Shown: positions 1 to 7,159 of the stretch, piece by piece
How the letters are laid out: every line of letters begins with the position of its first letter
How positions within the stretch are numbered: position 1 is the stretch's first letter
Origin: an uncultured Pseudomonadota bacterium
Lineage (GTDB): Bacteria; Pseudomonadota; Gammaproteobacteria; Methylococcales; Methylomonadaceae
NCBI GenBank assembly: GCA_903953455.1
Contig: CAJBJW010000321.1
Coordinates: 1 to 19,039, forward strand
DNA: 19,039 nt
Reading direction: 5' to 3'
The notes under the pieces: generated by a model
Database searches by the model: none
Seen by the model: only the letters and a program-made list of their open reading frames with translations
Told to the model about the DNA's origin: nothing
Position numbers and translations under genes: made by a program

Positions 1-249
1 CAGTTTTGTAAGGGCTTGCCTAGCTTGTTTTTGAATATCAAAACCACATAATTCAATATGCCCTTCATGCGTATTATATAAATGGGTAATCAATGAAAAG
101 AGCGTACTTTTCCCCGCACCATTTTCACCCAATAATAACGTACATTCACCCGCTTGAATCTGAAAACTAACATTATTTAACGCTTTTTTTGCGCCATAAG
201 AAAACGTCAGGTGTTCAACAACTAACGCTATTTTGTCTGATGTATTCAT
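1..249 (-). CDS. ABC transporter ATP-binding protein, N-terminal part (PQQ-associated type)
   Basis: Only the first 83 residues are inside the window and the gene runs off the left edge. The translation begins MNTSDKIALVVEHLTFSYGA and contains a clear Walker A motif, GENGAGKST, so this is the nucleotide-binding subunit of an ABC transporter and should act on the cytoplasmic face of the inner membrane. Its start codon overlaps the stop of the upstream beta-propeller gene (ATGA), which implies one mRNA and translational coupling. An ABC ATPase directly after a secreted YVTN beta-propeller gene matches the conserved group found near PQQ-dependent alcohol dehydrogenases; that narrower label comes from the neighbour, not from this fragment. 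The signature motif, Walker B and the permease gene lie outside the window, so the substrate is unknown. Confidence 0.85.
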   Translation of the reverse strand, partial: MNTSDKIALVVEHLTFSYGAKKALNNVSFQIQAGECTLLLGENGAGKSTLFSLITHLYNTHEGHIELCGFDIQKQARQALTKL

Positions 250-1205
250 GGTTTCACCGCCACGCCCCAAGGATATGTGCCAACGCCAACCGATTTCGTG
301 ACAATTTGCGATTCTAAATCAATAATAGACATATCATTACTCACGCCATTTGTCGTATATAAGCGTTTTTGATCAGGCGAAAAAGCCAAATTCCACACGC
401 GTGAGCCAACGAGTAAATATTTTTCCACTTCAAGCGTTTGCGCACTAACGACAGCAACGCGATTTGCAGGACCTAACGCCACATAAGCGCGTGTGCGATT
501 TTTATCAATCACAATGCCAACGGGCTGAATTTTTTCTTTCGTCACGCCTTGAATAGAAAAATTAATAGTTTTTACCGCTTGCTTCGTATTTGCATCTAAC
601 ACCATCAAATTTCCCGCCATTTCGGATGTGACCCAAAGCTGTTGACTATCGGGTGTGAACGTCACAAAACGTGGCCGTGGATCAACAAGCGTGTTATCCA
701 CAATTTCTTGAGTTTTTACGTCAATCCAATGCACCATATTCGTGGTTTCTGACGCGCTAATTAACCATTTATTATCTGGACTTACGGTAATCCCTTCTGG
801 TTCAACACCCACTTTGATTTGCTTAATGACTTTCTTTTTTGCCAAATCAATGACCGTTACCAAACTATCATCTTCATTTGACACATACATTTTGTCGCCT
901 GTTGGACTGAGCGCGAAGGTTTCGGGATCTTTGCCTGATGGTAAACGACCTGTTTCTTTGAGTGTTTGTGCATCAAACACTTTAATCGTGTTGTCATCAC
1001 TCGTAGCCACATATAACTGTTTAAAATCAGAACTAAACGCAATACCGCGCGGACGCTTACCTATCGGTACTGTTTTAATTAGAGTGCCGTCAACGGGATT
1101 CACAATCGCCAACGCGTTATCTTTCTCAAGGGTAATAAACACACTTTCGGCGTGTGCTACGCCAAAAAATGCACTTAATGCTAAACAAATTATTTTTTTA
1201 TTCAT
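246..1205 (-). CDS. secreted YVTN-family beta-propeller protein (PQQ-dependent catabolism-associated type)
   Basis: A 319-residue protein with an N-terminal signal peptide (MNKKIICLALSAFFGVAHA, probable cleavage after AHA), so the mature domain should be periplasmic. The rest is a run of roughly 40-residue repeats with the YVTN beta-propeller pattern: a D-x-x-T-L/K-x-V phrase, then G-x-x-P-x-G/F-x-x-x-S-P-D, then L/Y-V-x-x-x-x-x-x-x-V. The last repeat ends in GTYPWGVAVKP. Such proteins occur as a conserved family beside PQQ-dependent dehydrogenase and ABC transporter genes, and the next gene here is an ABC ATPase overlapping by 4 bp. I chose the ATG at 1205 over one at 1244 because only it gives a normal signal peptide and because the best promoter match overlaps the 1244 codon. 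Its molecular function is not established; a scaffold or sensor role is inference. Confidence 0.85.
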   Translation of the reverse strand: MNKKIICLALSAFFGVAHAESVFITLEKDNALAIVNPVDGTLIKTVPIGKRPRGIAFSSDFKQLYVATSDDNTIKVFDAQTLKETGRLPSGKDPETFALSPTGDKMYVSNEDDSLVTVIDLAKKKVIKQIKVGVEPEGITVSPDNKWLISASETTNMVHWIDVKTQEIVDNTLVDPRPRFVTFTPDSQQLWVTSEMAGNLMVLDANTKQAVKTINFSIQGVTKEKIQPVGIVIDKNRTRAYVALGPANRVAVVSAQTLEVEKYLLVGSRVWNLAFSPDQKRLYTTNGVSNDMSIIDLESQIVTKSVGVGTYPWGVAVKP

Positions 1206-1239
1206 AGGGGAAAAATAGGTCAAAAGCAGATAAGTTTCT

Positions 1240-1266
1240 GTCATATTACAAGTAAAAAAATGTCAA
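1240..1266 (-). promoter_or_regulatory. possible sigma70 promoter for the beta-propeller/ABC pair
   Basis: The minus strand has a perfect TTGACA at 1266-1261 followed by a TATGAC at 1245-1240 (4 of 6) with a short 15-nt spacer. A TAATAT also lies nearby, but at only 12 nt spacing. Transcription would start near 1233, leaving a leader of about 28 nt before the ATG at 1205 and making the 1244 start impossible. The suboptimal spacing keeps confidence low. Confidence 0.3.
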
Positions 1267-1333
1267 AATGTGTACGAACCGACATGATAAATTACGCTAT
1301 TAGCTTCTTCTTGCCAATTAGAGCAGATGGTAA

Positions 1334-1366
1334 TAAAAAAAGGCCAATGAAAGCATTGGCCTTTTT
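1334..1366 (-). terminator. bidirectional intrinsic terminator downstream of sspB
   Basis: A perfect 9-bp stem (AGGCCAATG at 1341-1349, CATTGGCCT at 1354-1362) with a 4-nt loop is flanked by an A-run on the left and a T-run on the right, so the hairpin has a U-tract on either strand. On the minus strand it lies 17 nt beyond the sspB stop and should end the ssp transcript. It also insulates the beta-propeller gene from sspB read-through. Confidence 0.9.
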
Positions 1367-1382
1367 ACGTTAGAGCTAAGTA

Positions 1383-1772
1383 TTATTTGAGAACACGCAA
1401 ATTAGGTTTTGCTTTTTTAGGTGTTTCTTCAACAACAGGTGGTGGGGGCTCATCATTTTCAGACTCTTCCACTTCAAACACCATTCCCTTACCATTTTCT
1501 TTAGCATAGATAGCCATTACTGCCCCAATAGGAACATAAATGTAAGTCGATTTCCCATTAAAGCGCGTATTAAATTCGATTGCTTCATTACCGAGTGACA
1601 ACGCATCAATGGCTGCAGGGCGAACATTTAAAACGATTTGCCCATCTTGAACAAATTGCTCTGGGACCATTGCATCTAAATGATTCGCATCCACTAATAA
1701 ATGCGGTGTGAATTCATTATCTAAAATCCACTCATAAATCGCACGGATTAAATAAGGCTTTAAATGTGTCAT
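1383..1772 (-). CDS. sspB: ClpXP protease specificity-enhancing factor SspB
   Basis: A 129-residue cytoplasmic adaptor that in the known family tethers ssrA-tagged and other substrates to ClpXP. The N-terminal domain starts MTHLKPYLIRAIYEWILDN and contains the characteristic stretch around IEFNTRFNG. It is followed by a flexible acidic and proline-rich linker (residues about 98-118) and a basic tail ending in NLRVLK, which corresponds to the ClpX-binding tail of E. coli SspB. Domain, linker and docking tail are therefore all present. The start codon overlaps the sspA stop (ATGA), the classic sspA-sspB coupling. An intrinsic terminator follows directly. Confidence 0.95.
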   Translation of the reverse strand: MTHLKPYLIRAIYEWILDNEFTPHLLVDANHLDAMVPEQFVQDGQIVLNVRPAAIDALSLGNEAIEFNTRFNGKSTYIYVPIGAVMAIYAKENGKGMVFEVEESENDEPPPPVVEETPKKAKPNLRVLK

Positions 1773-2407
1773 CGTGGCAATTCCGCCATGTCTTTTTCAA
1801 CTTCACTCAGACTACGTCTAAACGCTGGACGATTAAACATACGCTGCGCGTATTTATTAATAACATCATCTTGTGCCGAACTTAAATCAATACCCACACT
1901 TGGCATGCGCCAAAGCAGCGGTGTTACGACGCAATCGATTAATGAAAATTCATCGGTCATAAAATAAGGACGCGCTGCGAAAATAGGCGCTGAATTGAGT
2001 AAACTCTCACGCAACATTTTTTTCGCTTTCGCTGATTTTTTCTCACCAGTGTAAAGCACATCATGAAGTAATTGATACCATTCTTGATCAATTTTTTTAA
2101 TTAACATACGTGCATTAGCACGTGAAACAGGATCCATTTGATGCAGCGGTGGATGCGGAAAACGCTCGTCCAAATACTCCATAATAATTCGCGATTCATA
2201 AAGCACTAAATCACGCTCAATTAAAGTCGGGGAAACACCACTGGGATTCTCCTTCAATAATTCTCTTGGTGGATTTTCAGTATCATAATATTCAATATCG
2301 GCAGTAATGCCTTTTTCTTGTAAAACTAAACGAGCACAATGGCTCATGGCGCAATTGGGAGAAGAGTAAAGAATCATCACAGATTTACGGGCAGCTATAT
2401 TGGTCAC
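1769..2407 (-). CDS. sspA: stringent starvation protein A (GST-fold RNA polymerase-associated protein)
   Basis: A 212-residue protein of the SspA family: a glutathione S-transferase fold that lacks transferase activity and, in E. coli, binds RNA polymerase during stress. An N-terminal thioredoxin-like domain starts around residue 9 (SVMILYSSPNCAMSHCARLV), and the conserved NPSGVSPTLIERD and DERFPHPPL segments are visible; the last contains the surface PHP motif important for SspA function. The rest is the all-helical C-terminal domain. The start is a GTG at 2407 and matches the E. coli N terminus in register; an AGG about 8 nt upstream is a weak ribosome-binding site. A perfect TATAAT lies about 45 nt upstream, so the gene may be transcribed separately from petABC. 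Confidence 0.95.
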   Translation of the reverse strand: MTNIAARKSVMILYSSPNCAMSHCARLVLQEKGITADIEYYDTENPPRELLKENPSGVSPTLIERDLVLYESRIIMEYLDERFPHPPLHQMDPVSRANARMLIKKIDQEWYQLLHDVLYTGEKKSAKAKKMLRESLLNSAPIFAARPYFMTDEFSLIDCVVTPLLWRMPSVGIDLSSAQDDVINKYAQRMFNRPAFRRSLSEVEKDMAELPR

Positions 2408-2451
2408 AAAAATAACCTAATTTTCAAGAATAAATCTTAAAAACTGGTTGG

Positions 2452-2457
2452 ATTATA
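2452..2457 (-). promoter_or_regulatory. candidate -10 element for sspA-sspB
   Basis: On the minus strand a perfect TATAAT preceded by GTG stands about 45 nt before the sspA start. No good -35 hexamer lies 16-18 nt upstream; that space is taken by the stem-loop downstream of petC. It would give sspAB its own promoter separate from petABC. Confidence is moderate because only one hexamer is convincing. Confidence 0.4.
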
Positions 2458-2477
2458 CACGATTGAGTCATCGACTA

Positions 2478-2504
2478 GGCGGTGAGTAAAAGCTACTCGC
2501 CGCC
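2478..2504 (-). terminator. stem-loop between petC and sspA, possible partial terminator
   Basis: The arms GGCGGTGAGTA (2478-2488) and TACTCGCCGCC (2494-2504) form an 11-bp GC-rich stem with a 5-nt loop, starting 12 nt after the petC stop. In minus-strand RNA one pair is a C-A mismatch and no U-run follows, so it is not a textbook intrinsic terminator. It may partly terminate or protect the 3' end of the pet mRNA. In plus-strand RNA the mismatch is a G-U pair, but no plus-strand gene lies upstream. Confidence 0.45.
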
Positions 2505-2516
2505 CTATTTTAATGC

Positions 2517-3236
2517 CTAATGAACATCTTTCCAGTATTCTTTTTTCAGTAAATACGCAATTACTAGGAAAATAAGTAGGAAAAATATAACATATTTGCC
2601 TAATTGTTGCCGTTCTAATTGAACTGGTTCACCAACATAGACTAAGAAATTCACTAAATCATTCACGGTTCGATCAAATTCTTCAGCTGTTTGCGTCCCT
2701 TTTCCTGAATTTACCAACTTTTCAATCGTTTTCTGTTCGCCATGCGTAACATAAACAGGTGTTTGCTCACCTTGCAATTGCCAAAGTGGATTTGGCATAC
2801 TAACATCTTCAAAAACAATATTATTCACACCAAAAGGTTTGCTTTTATCAACATAAAACCCTTTGAGATAACTATAAAGCCAATCTGCGCCACGTGAGCG
2901 GGCAATGAGTGATAAATCTGGTGGCTGGATACCAAACCATTTTTCAGCATCATGCTGATTCATCGCGCTATGCAATTGCTCATAAATACCGGCACCTTCA
3001 GGAGCAATATCAGTTAGAACATGTTTTTCATCTAATCCTAAATCCACTGCAATTCGCAAATAACGAATATGTTTCGCAGAATGACACCCTAAGCAATAAG
3101 TCACAAAGTGTTTCGCGCCACGTTGAAGTGACATTTTATCTGATAAATCAATATCCGCTTCTTGTAGTTCAACGCCTGACGATGCGTAAATATGTGAAGA
3201 AAGAAGCAATAACAATAGTGAAAGTAATTTTTTCAT
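2517..3236 (-). CDS. petC: ubiquinol-cytochrome c reductase, cytochrome c1 subunit
   Basis: A 239-residue c1 subunit of the bc1 complex, which passes electrons from the Rieske centre to soluble cytochrome c on the periplasmic side. Residues 1-20 form a Sec signal sequence rich in leucine. The covalent haem site CLGCH is at 48-52 and the distal methionine ligand is the probable M147 in VSMPNPLW. A C-terminal membrane anchor spans about 215-230 and ends in a short basic cytoplasmic tail. The ATG at 3236 lies 2 bp after the petB stop; an in-frame TTG at 3242 would overlap that stop but adds only two residues. Last gene of petA-petB-petC. At this length it is a normal bacterial c1, not a petBC fusion. 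Confidence 0.95.
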   Translation of the reverse strand: MKKLLSLLLLLLSSHIYASSGVELQEADIDLSDKMSLQRGAKHFVTYCLGCHSAKHIRYLRIAVDLGLDEKHVLTDIAPEGAGIYEQLHSAMNQHDAEKWFGIQPPDLSLIARSRGADWLYSYLKGFYVDKSKPFGVNNIVFEDVSMPNPLWQLQGEQTPVYVTHGEQKTIEKLVNSGKGTQTAEEFDRTVNDLVNFLVYVGEPVQLERQQLGKYVIFFLLIFLVIAYLLKKEYWKDVH

Positions 3237-3238
3237 AA

Positions 3239-4642
3239 TCAATCCAGACTCTCTTTCAAATATTTTGCAAAACGAATTAAAACATGTTTAGTGCCTTCAA
3301 CATTAAAACGTCTTTTAATTACCGCGCCTTTGTCTGTTTCAATTGATTTCATTTCAGTCACTTCATTCCATAGCGCAATTAAGGCTGGAATTTTCTCTTC
3401 TAAACTTGGATCTAACGTCAAATGATTAGGCACAGGCTTGAATTTTTCCCATCTTGTATAAATTGGCATGAGTAAGAAAAAGCCAAAATAGATAGCAGTA
3501 AAAATTCTTGCCATTGTTGTCGCTAAGGGCGTCACAGGTTGCGTACCAAGGTACCCTAACGCAATAAAGCTAATCACAAACAACATCAACGCTTTTTTAT
3601 AAATGCCACCACGATAGCGGATCGACTTTACTTTTCCACGATCCAGCCAAGGTAATAAGAATAAAACGACAATCGCCCCACCCATGCCAATAACGCCGGC
3701 AAATTTATCAGGAATCGCACGCAAAATAGAATAAAAAGGGGTGAAATACCATACCGGTGCAATATGCTCAGGTGTCTTCATAGGGTCAGCAGGAATAAAG
3801 TTCGCTGCTTCCAAGAAATACCCACCCATTTCCGGCATATAAAAAATGACTGTAGCAAAAAACAACAAAAAGACCGCAACGCCTACCACATCTTTTACAG
3901 TGTAATAAGGATGGAACGGAATACCATCGACAGGATGCCCCCAAGGATCTTTAGATTTTTTAATGTCAATGCCGTCAGGATTATTGGAGCCTACTTCATG
4001 TAGCGCAACAATGTGCATAAATACCAATAAAACTAAAACTAAAGGTACCGCGATTACATGAAAAGCAAAAAAGCGGTTTAGCGTGGCATCAGACACCACA
4101 TAATCACCGCGAACCCATAAACTTAGTTCGTCACCAATCACAGGAATAGCACTAAAAAGTGAAATAATTACCTGAGCGCCCCAATACGACATCTGACCCC
4201 ATGGCAATAAATACCCCATAAAGGCTTCTGCCATTAGCGCAACGAATAGCAACATGCCAAAAATCCAAACTAACTCACGCGGCTGTTTAAACGAACCGTA
4301 GAGCAAACCTCGAAACATGTGCAAATAAATCACAATAAAAAAGGCAGACGCACCTGTGGAGTGCATATAACGCACAAGCCAGCCCCAATTCACGTCACGC
4401 ATTATATATTCGACAGAATCAAAAGCGAGCTTTGCATCAGGCTTATAATTCATAGTGAGTAAAATACCCGTCACAAACTGATTCACTAAAACCAGTAAAG
4501 CAAGTGATCCGAAAAAATACCAAAAATTGAAATTCTTAGGCGCGTAATAATGCGCCATATGATCATTCCAAACTTTCGCTAATGGGAAGCGTTCAAGCAC
4601 CCAATTACCACAAAGTGTCAAACGGGACGGTTTAATATTCAT
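3239..4642 (-). CDS. petB: ubiquinol-cytochrome c reductase, cytochrome b subunit
   Basis: A 467-residue integral membrane subunit with eight predicted helices that carries haems bL and bH and both quinone sites. The four histidine ligands are H94/H108 and H195/H210; the second pair is 15 residues apart, one more than in mitochondrial and alphaproteobacterial cytochrome b. The Qo-site motif reads PVWY instead of PEWY. Other conserved parts include GYLLPWGQMSYW and HEVGSNNPDG. After the last helix and a RWEKFKPVP segment the protein continues for about 57 residues (411-467) of mixed charged and helical sequence, longer than the bacterial proteins I can recall. The start overlaps the petA stop (ATGA), so the subunits are translationally coupled. 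Confidence 0.96.
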   Translation of the reverse strand: MNIKPSRLTLCGNWVLERFPLAKVWNDHMAHYYAPKNFNFWYFFGSLALLVLVNQFVTGILLTMNYKPDAKLAFDSVEYIMRDVNWGWLVRYMHSTGASAFFIVIYLHMFRGLLYGSFKQPRELVWIFGMLLFVALMAEAFMGYLLPWGQMSYWGAQVIISLFSAIPVIGDELSLWVRGDYVVSDATLNRFFAFHVIAVPLVLVLLVFMHIVALHEVGSNNPDGIDIKKSKDPWGHPVDGIPFHPYYTVKDVVGVAVFLLFFATVIFYMPEMGGYFLEAANFIPADPMKTPEHIAPVWYFTPFYSILRAIPDKFAGVIGMGGAIVVLFLLPWLDRGKVKSIRYRGGIYKKALMLFVISFIALGYLGTQPVTPLATTMARIFTAIYFGFFLLMPIYTRWEKFKPVPNHLTLDPSLEEKIPALIALWNEVTEMKSIETDKGAVIKRRFNVEGTKHVLIRFAKYLKESLD

Positions 4643-5235
4643 GCGATTTTTCCTTCTGCTTCGCCAATAATAATTTGCGTATCATTCACATAACGATATG
4701 GCGGCACTTCCAAGTTAGTTGGCGCAGGTACACCTTTATAAACGCGCCCAGCTAAATCAAACCATGAACCATGACATGGGCAAAAAAACCCCCCCTTCCA
4801 ATTTTCACCTAAATCATGTGGTGCAACTTCAGGGCGAAATGTAGGTGAACAACCTAAATGCGTACACAAACCCACCGCCACAAAAATTTCCGGTTTTAAA
4901 GAACGCGCAGGATTTTTACTTAATTCAGGTTGACTGGATTCCATAGATTGTGGATCACGCAGTTCACCATCTAACGTGGTCAGTGTTTTTAATACTTCCG
5001 GTGAGCGCTGTAAAACCCACACAGGTTTTCCTCGCCAAGCAACGCGAATTAATTGCCCTTCTTCTATTTTGCTAATGTCCACTTCAACGGGGGCACCTGC
5101 TGCCATCGCTTTTACACTTGGCTGCATTTGCGACAAAAAGGGAACTGCCAAATAGCCGCTGCCAACAGCGCCCACAACAGTTAATGCTGTGGTTAAAAAC
5201 TGTCGCTTGGACTTATCAACACGTTCATCAATCAT
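4639..5235 (-). CDS. petA: ubiquinol-cytochrome c reductase, Rieske iron-sulfur subunit
   Basis: A 198-residue Rieske protein of the bc1 complex. The [2Fe-2S] ligands are C124 and H126 in CTHLGC and C152 and H155 in CPCHGS; C129 and C154 are placed for the usual stabilising disulfide. The N terminus has an uncleaved signal-anchor helix (about 12-34) preceded by SKRQFL, a KR variant of the twin-arginine motif. The ATG at 5235 follows a good AGGAGA ribosome-binding site, so the longer in-frame start at 5325 is rejected. First gene of petABC, with a plausible promoter at 5285-5314 and a leader of about 43 nt. Confidence 0.96.
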   Translation of the reverse strand: MIDERVDKSKRQFLTTALTVVGAVGSGYLAVPFLSQMQPSVKAMAAGAPVEVDISKIEEGQLIRVAWRGKPVWVLQRSPEVLKTLTTLDGELRDPQSMESSQPELSKNPARSLKPEIFVAVGLCTHLGCSPTFRPEVAPHDLGENWKGGFFCPCHGSWFDLAGRVYKGVPAPTNLEVPPYRYVNDTQIIIGEAEGKIA

Positions 5236-5284
5236 AAGAACTCTCCTAGTTAATACTGCACTTTTTTTTGTTTTTATTCCTGCC

Positions 5285-5314
5285 AATATAACATTAGAAT
5301 GCACTGCATTTGAA
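5285..5314 (-). promoter_or_regulatory. petABC promoter with overlapping palindromes
   Basis: Minus-strand elements are TTCAAA (5314-5309, 4 of 6) and an extended -10 TGTTATATT (5293-5285; the hexamer TATATT is 5 of 6) with an 18-nt spacer. The spacer holds a perfect palindrome AATGCA-C-TGCATT at 5298-5310, and a GCACT/AGTGC dyad at 5301-5318 overlaps it. A dyad between -35 and -10 is a typical place for a repressor operator, though no regulator can be named. Confidence 0.45.
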
Positions 5315-5394
5315 GTGCTTATCATTAATTATGTGACGAAATATCAAATTTACTACACTTTCTTAACGGTTTACTGATGAAATTACACAATAGT

Positions 5395-5424
5395 TTGACT
5401 TAGTTGCATCGAGTAATAGAGAAT
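5395..5424 (+). promoter_or_regulatory. possible promoter of the mla-murA-his operon
   Basis: TTGACT at 5395-5400 (5 of 6) and GAGAAT at 5419-5424 (4 of 6) with an 18-nt spacer, about 70 nt before the mlaF ATG. An alternative closer -10 is AATAAT at 5476-5481, with a poor -35 and almost no leader. The two operons pet and mla are divergent and share the 260-bp region 5236-5495. Confidence 0.3.
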
Positions 5425-5495
5425 AAGCGGATGATAGATAAGCAATGTGTTGTTTAACTTTTTTAACTCACTCAAAATAATTGATAAAAACACGG

Positions 5496-6377
5496 ATGGA
5501 TAATCACGTTCCGACTCAAGATAGTATAGTTACCGTTCACAACCTCACATTTTCTCGCGGTGAAAAGAAAATATTTGATGATATTTCATTAGAATTCGAA
5601 CGCGGCAAAGTCACGGCGATTATGGGACCAAGTGGAACGGGAAAAACCACCCTTTTAAAACTCATTGGGGGGCAACTGTTCCCAGATCATGGCAGTATTA
5701 TGGTGAGTGGGCGCAATATACACCATCTTAAGCACGATGATTTATATGCGCTACGTAAACGCATGGGTATGTTATTTCAAAGTGGTGCGTTGCTCACCGA
5801 TATGAGTGTATTTGAAAACGTAGCCTATCCTTTGCGCGAACATACACAATTACCTGAATCAATGATTCGCACGCTTGTGTTAATGAAATTAGAAGCTGTC
5901 GGTTTGCGCGGTGCACGTGATTTAATGCCAAATGAATTATCAGGTGGTATGGCAAGGCGCGTTGCATTAGCAAGAGCCATCGCACTTGATCCAATGATGA
6001 TCCTCTACGATGAACCGTTTACCGGACAAGATCCGATATCAATGGGTGCATTAGTACATTTAATTAAAGCATTAAATACCACTTTAGGATTAACGAGCAT
6101 CATTGTTTCACACGATGTACATGAAACAGCGGCTATTGCCGACTATATTTATGTTCTCTCTGAAGGCAAAGTGATCGGACAAGGTACTCCAAAAGACATT
6201 TTCGACTCGCCTTCTTTGTGGGTACAGCAGTTTATGAATGGTGCTGCAGATGGTCCCGTTCACTTTCATTATCCAGCTAAAAACTATATGGAAGATTTAT
6301 TGCACTCTGAAAAACCGATTTTTTCACGTCAACGCCCACCTAATGATAGAACAACAAAACGTAAACGGTATTCATAA
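5496..6377 (+). CDS. mlaF: Mla phospholipid transporter ATP-binding protein MlaF
   Basis: A 293-residue ABC ATPase that powers lipid transport by the inner-membrane MlaFEDB complex between inner and outer membrane. Walker A is GPSGTGKT (44-51), the Q-loop is around Q95, the signature LSGGMARR is at 148-155 (the GMARR form is typical of MlaF and relatives), Walker B is MMILYDE (167-173), and the switch histidine lies in IIVSHDV. The C terminus has about 30 residues beyond the usual core, ending in a basic RTTKRKRYS tail; in E. coli the C-terminal extension contacts the neighbouring MlaF and MlaB. The ATG at 5496 is preferred over an in-frame TTG at 5481. Its TAA overlaps the mlaE ATG by one base. 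Confidence 0.95.
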   Translation: MDNHVPTQDSIVTVHNLTFSRGEKKIFDDISLEFERGKVTAIMGPSGTGKTTLLKLIGGQLFPDHGSIMVSGRNIHHLKHDDLYALRKRMGMLFQSGALLTDMSVFENVAYPLREHTQLPESMIRTLVLMKLEAVGLRGARDLMPNELSGGMARRVALARAIALDPMMILYDEPFTGQDPISMGALVHLIKALNTTLGLTSIIVSHDVHETAAIADYIYVLSEGKVIGQGTPKDIFDSPSLWVQQFMNGAADGPVHFHYPAKNYMEDLLHSEKPIFSRQRPPNDRTTKRKRYS

Positions 6378-7156
6378 TGGAATTCTTTCAAAATTTAGGG
6401 GCTAGCACGCGTTCAAGTTTTACAAAACTTGGGCGCGGTAGTTATTTCCTAGTTCATCTGCTTGCTGGTATTTCTAGTGTTCTAGTTCGCCCGCGCTTAT
6501 TACTCAAACAATTACATTCTGTAGGTGTTTTATCATTTCTGATTATTAGCATTTCCGGCTTGTTTGTTGGCATGGTACTGGGTTTACAGGGGTTTTATAT
6601 CCTCTCTCGCTTTGGTGCTGAGGAAACGCTAGGTGTAATGGTGGCAGCGTCACTTGTACGAGAACTTGGCCCTGTTGTCACGGCATTGTTATTTGCAGGA
6701 CGTGCTGGCTCGGCATTGACGGCGGAAATCGGCTTAATGAAAGCCACTGAGCAATTATCGGGTATGGAGATGATGGCTATTGACCCCATCAAACGTATTA
6801 TTTCACCCCGTTTCCTAGCTGGATTCTTATCCATGCCCTTACTTGCGGCATTATTTAGTTGCGTAGGCATCATTGGCGGTCAACTAGTGGGTACGGGCTT
6901 ACTTGGTGTTGATGACGGTGCTTACTGGTCGCAAATGCAAGCTAACTTGGATTTTCAAGGCGACATTATCAATGGCGTGATTAAAAGTATTGTGTTTGGT
7001 TTCGTCACCTCTTGGATTGCTTTATTTGAAGGCTATGATTCCATTCCAACCGCTGAAGGGGTAAGCCGTGCGACAACGAGAACGGTTGTTAATTCAGCTT
7101 TTAGTATTTTAGGATTAGATTTTATTTTGACTGCGCTTATGTTTGGAGATAATTAA
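6377..7156 (+). CDS. mlaE: Mla phospholipid transporter permease MlaE
   Basis: A 259-residue permease of the MlaE/YrbE family, the membrane dimer that holds lipid in the MlaFEDB complex. An amphipathic N-terminal segment (about 1-30) is followed by roughly five membrane helices. The family core is clear in RELGPVVTALLFAGRAGSA and the following AEIGLMKATEQ, where the cytoplasmic coupling helix contacts MlaF. The length is normal for the family. Overlap of one base with mlaF and a 3-bp gap to mlaD indicate co-translation. Confidence 0.95.
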   Translation: MEFFQNLGASTRSSFTKLGRGSYFLVHLLAGISSVLVRPRLLLKQLHSVGVLSFLIISISGLFVGMVLGLQGFYILSRFGAEETLGVMVAASLVRELGPVVTALLFAGRAGSALTAEIGLMKATEQLSGMEMMAIDPIKRIISPRFLAGFLSMPLLAALFSCVGIIGGQLVGTGLLGVDDGAYWSQMQANLDFQGDIINGVIKSIVFGFVTSWIALFEGYDSIPTAEGVSRATTRTVVNSAFSILGLDFILTALMFGDN

Positions 7157-7159
7157 GGT

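Noticed and set aside
742..1218. Plus-strand 158-codon open frame opposite the beta-propeller gene
   Set aside because: It is a shadow of the real gene: no SD, no recognisable domain, and the minus-strand frame has a signal peptide and repeats.
5236..5325. Longer Rieske start at 5325
   Set aside because: The extra 30 residues have no family support, and a good AGGAGA site precedes the ATG at 5235; the putative promoter also falls inside the extension.
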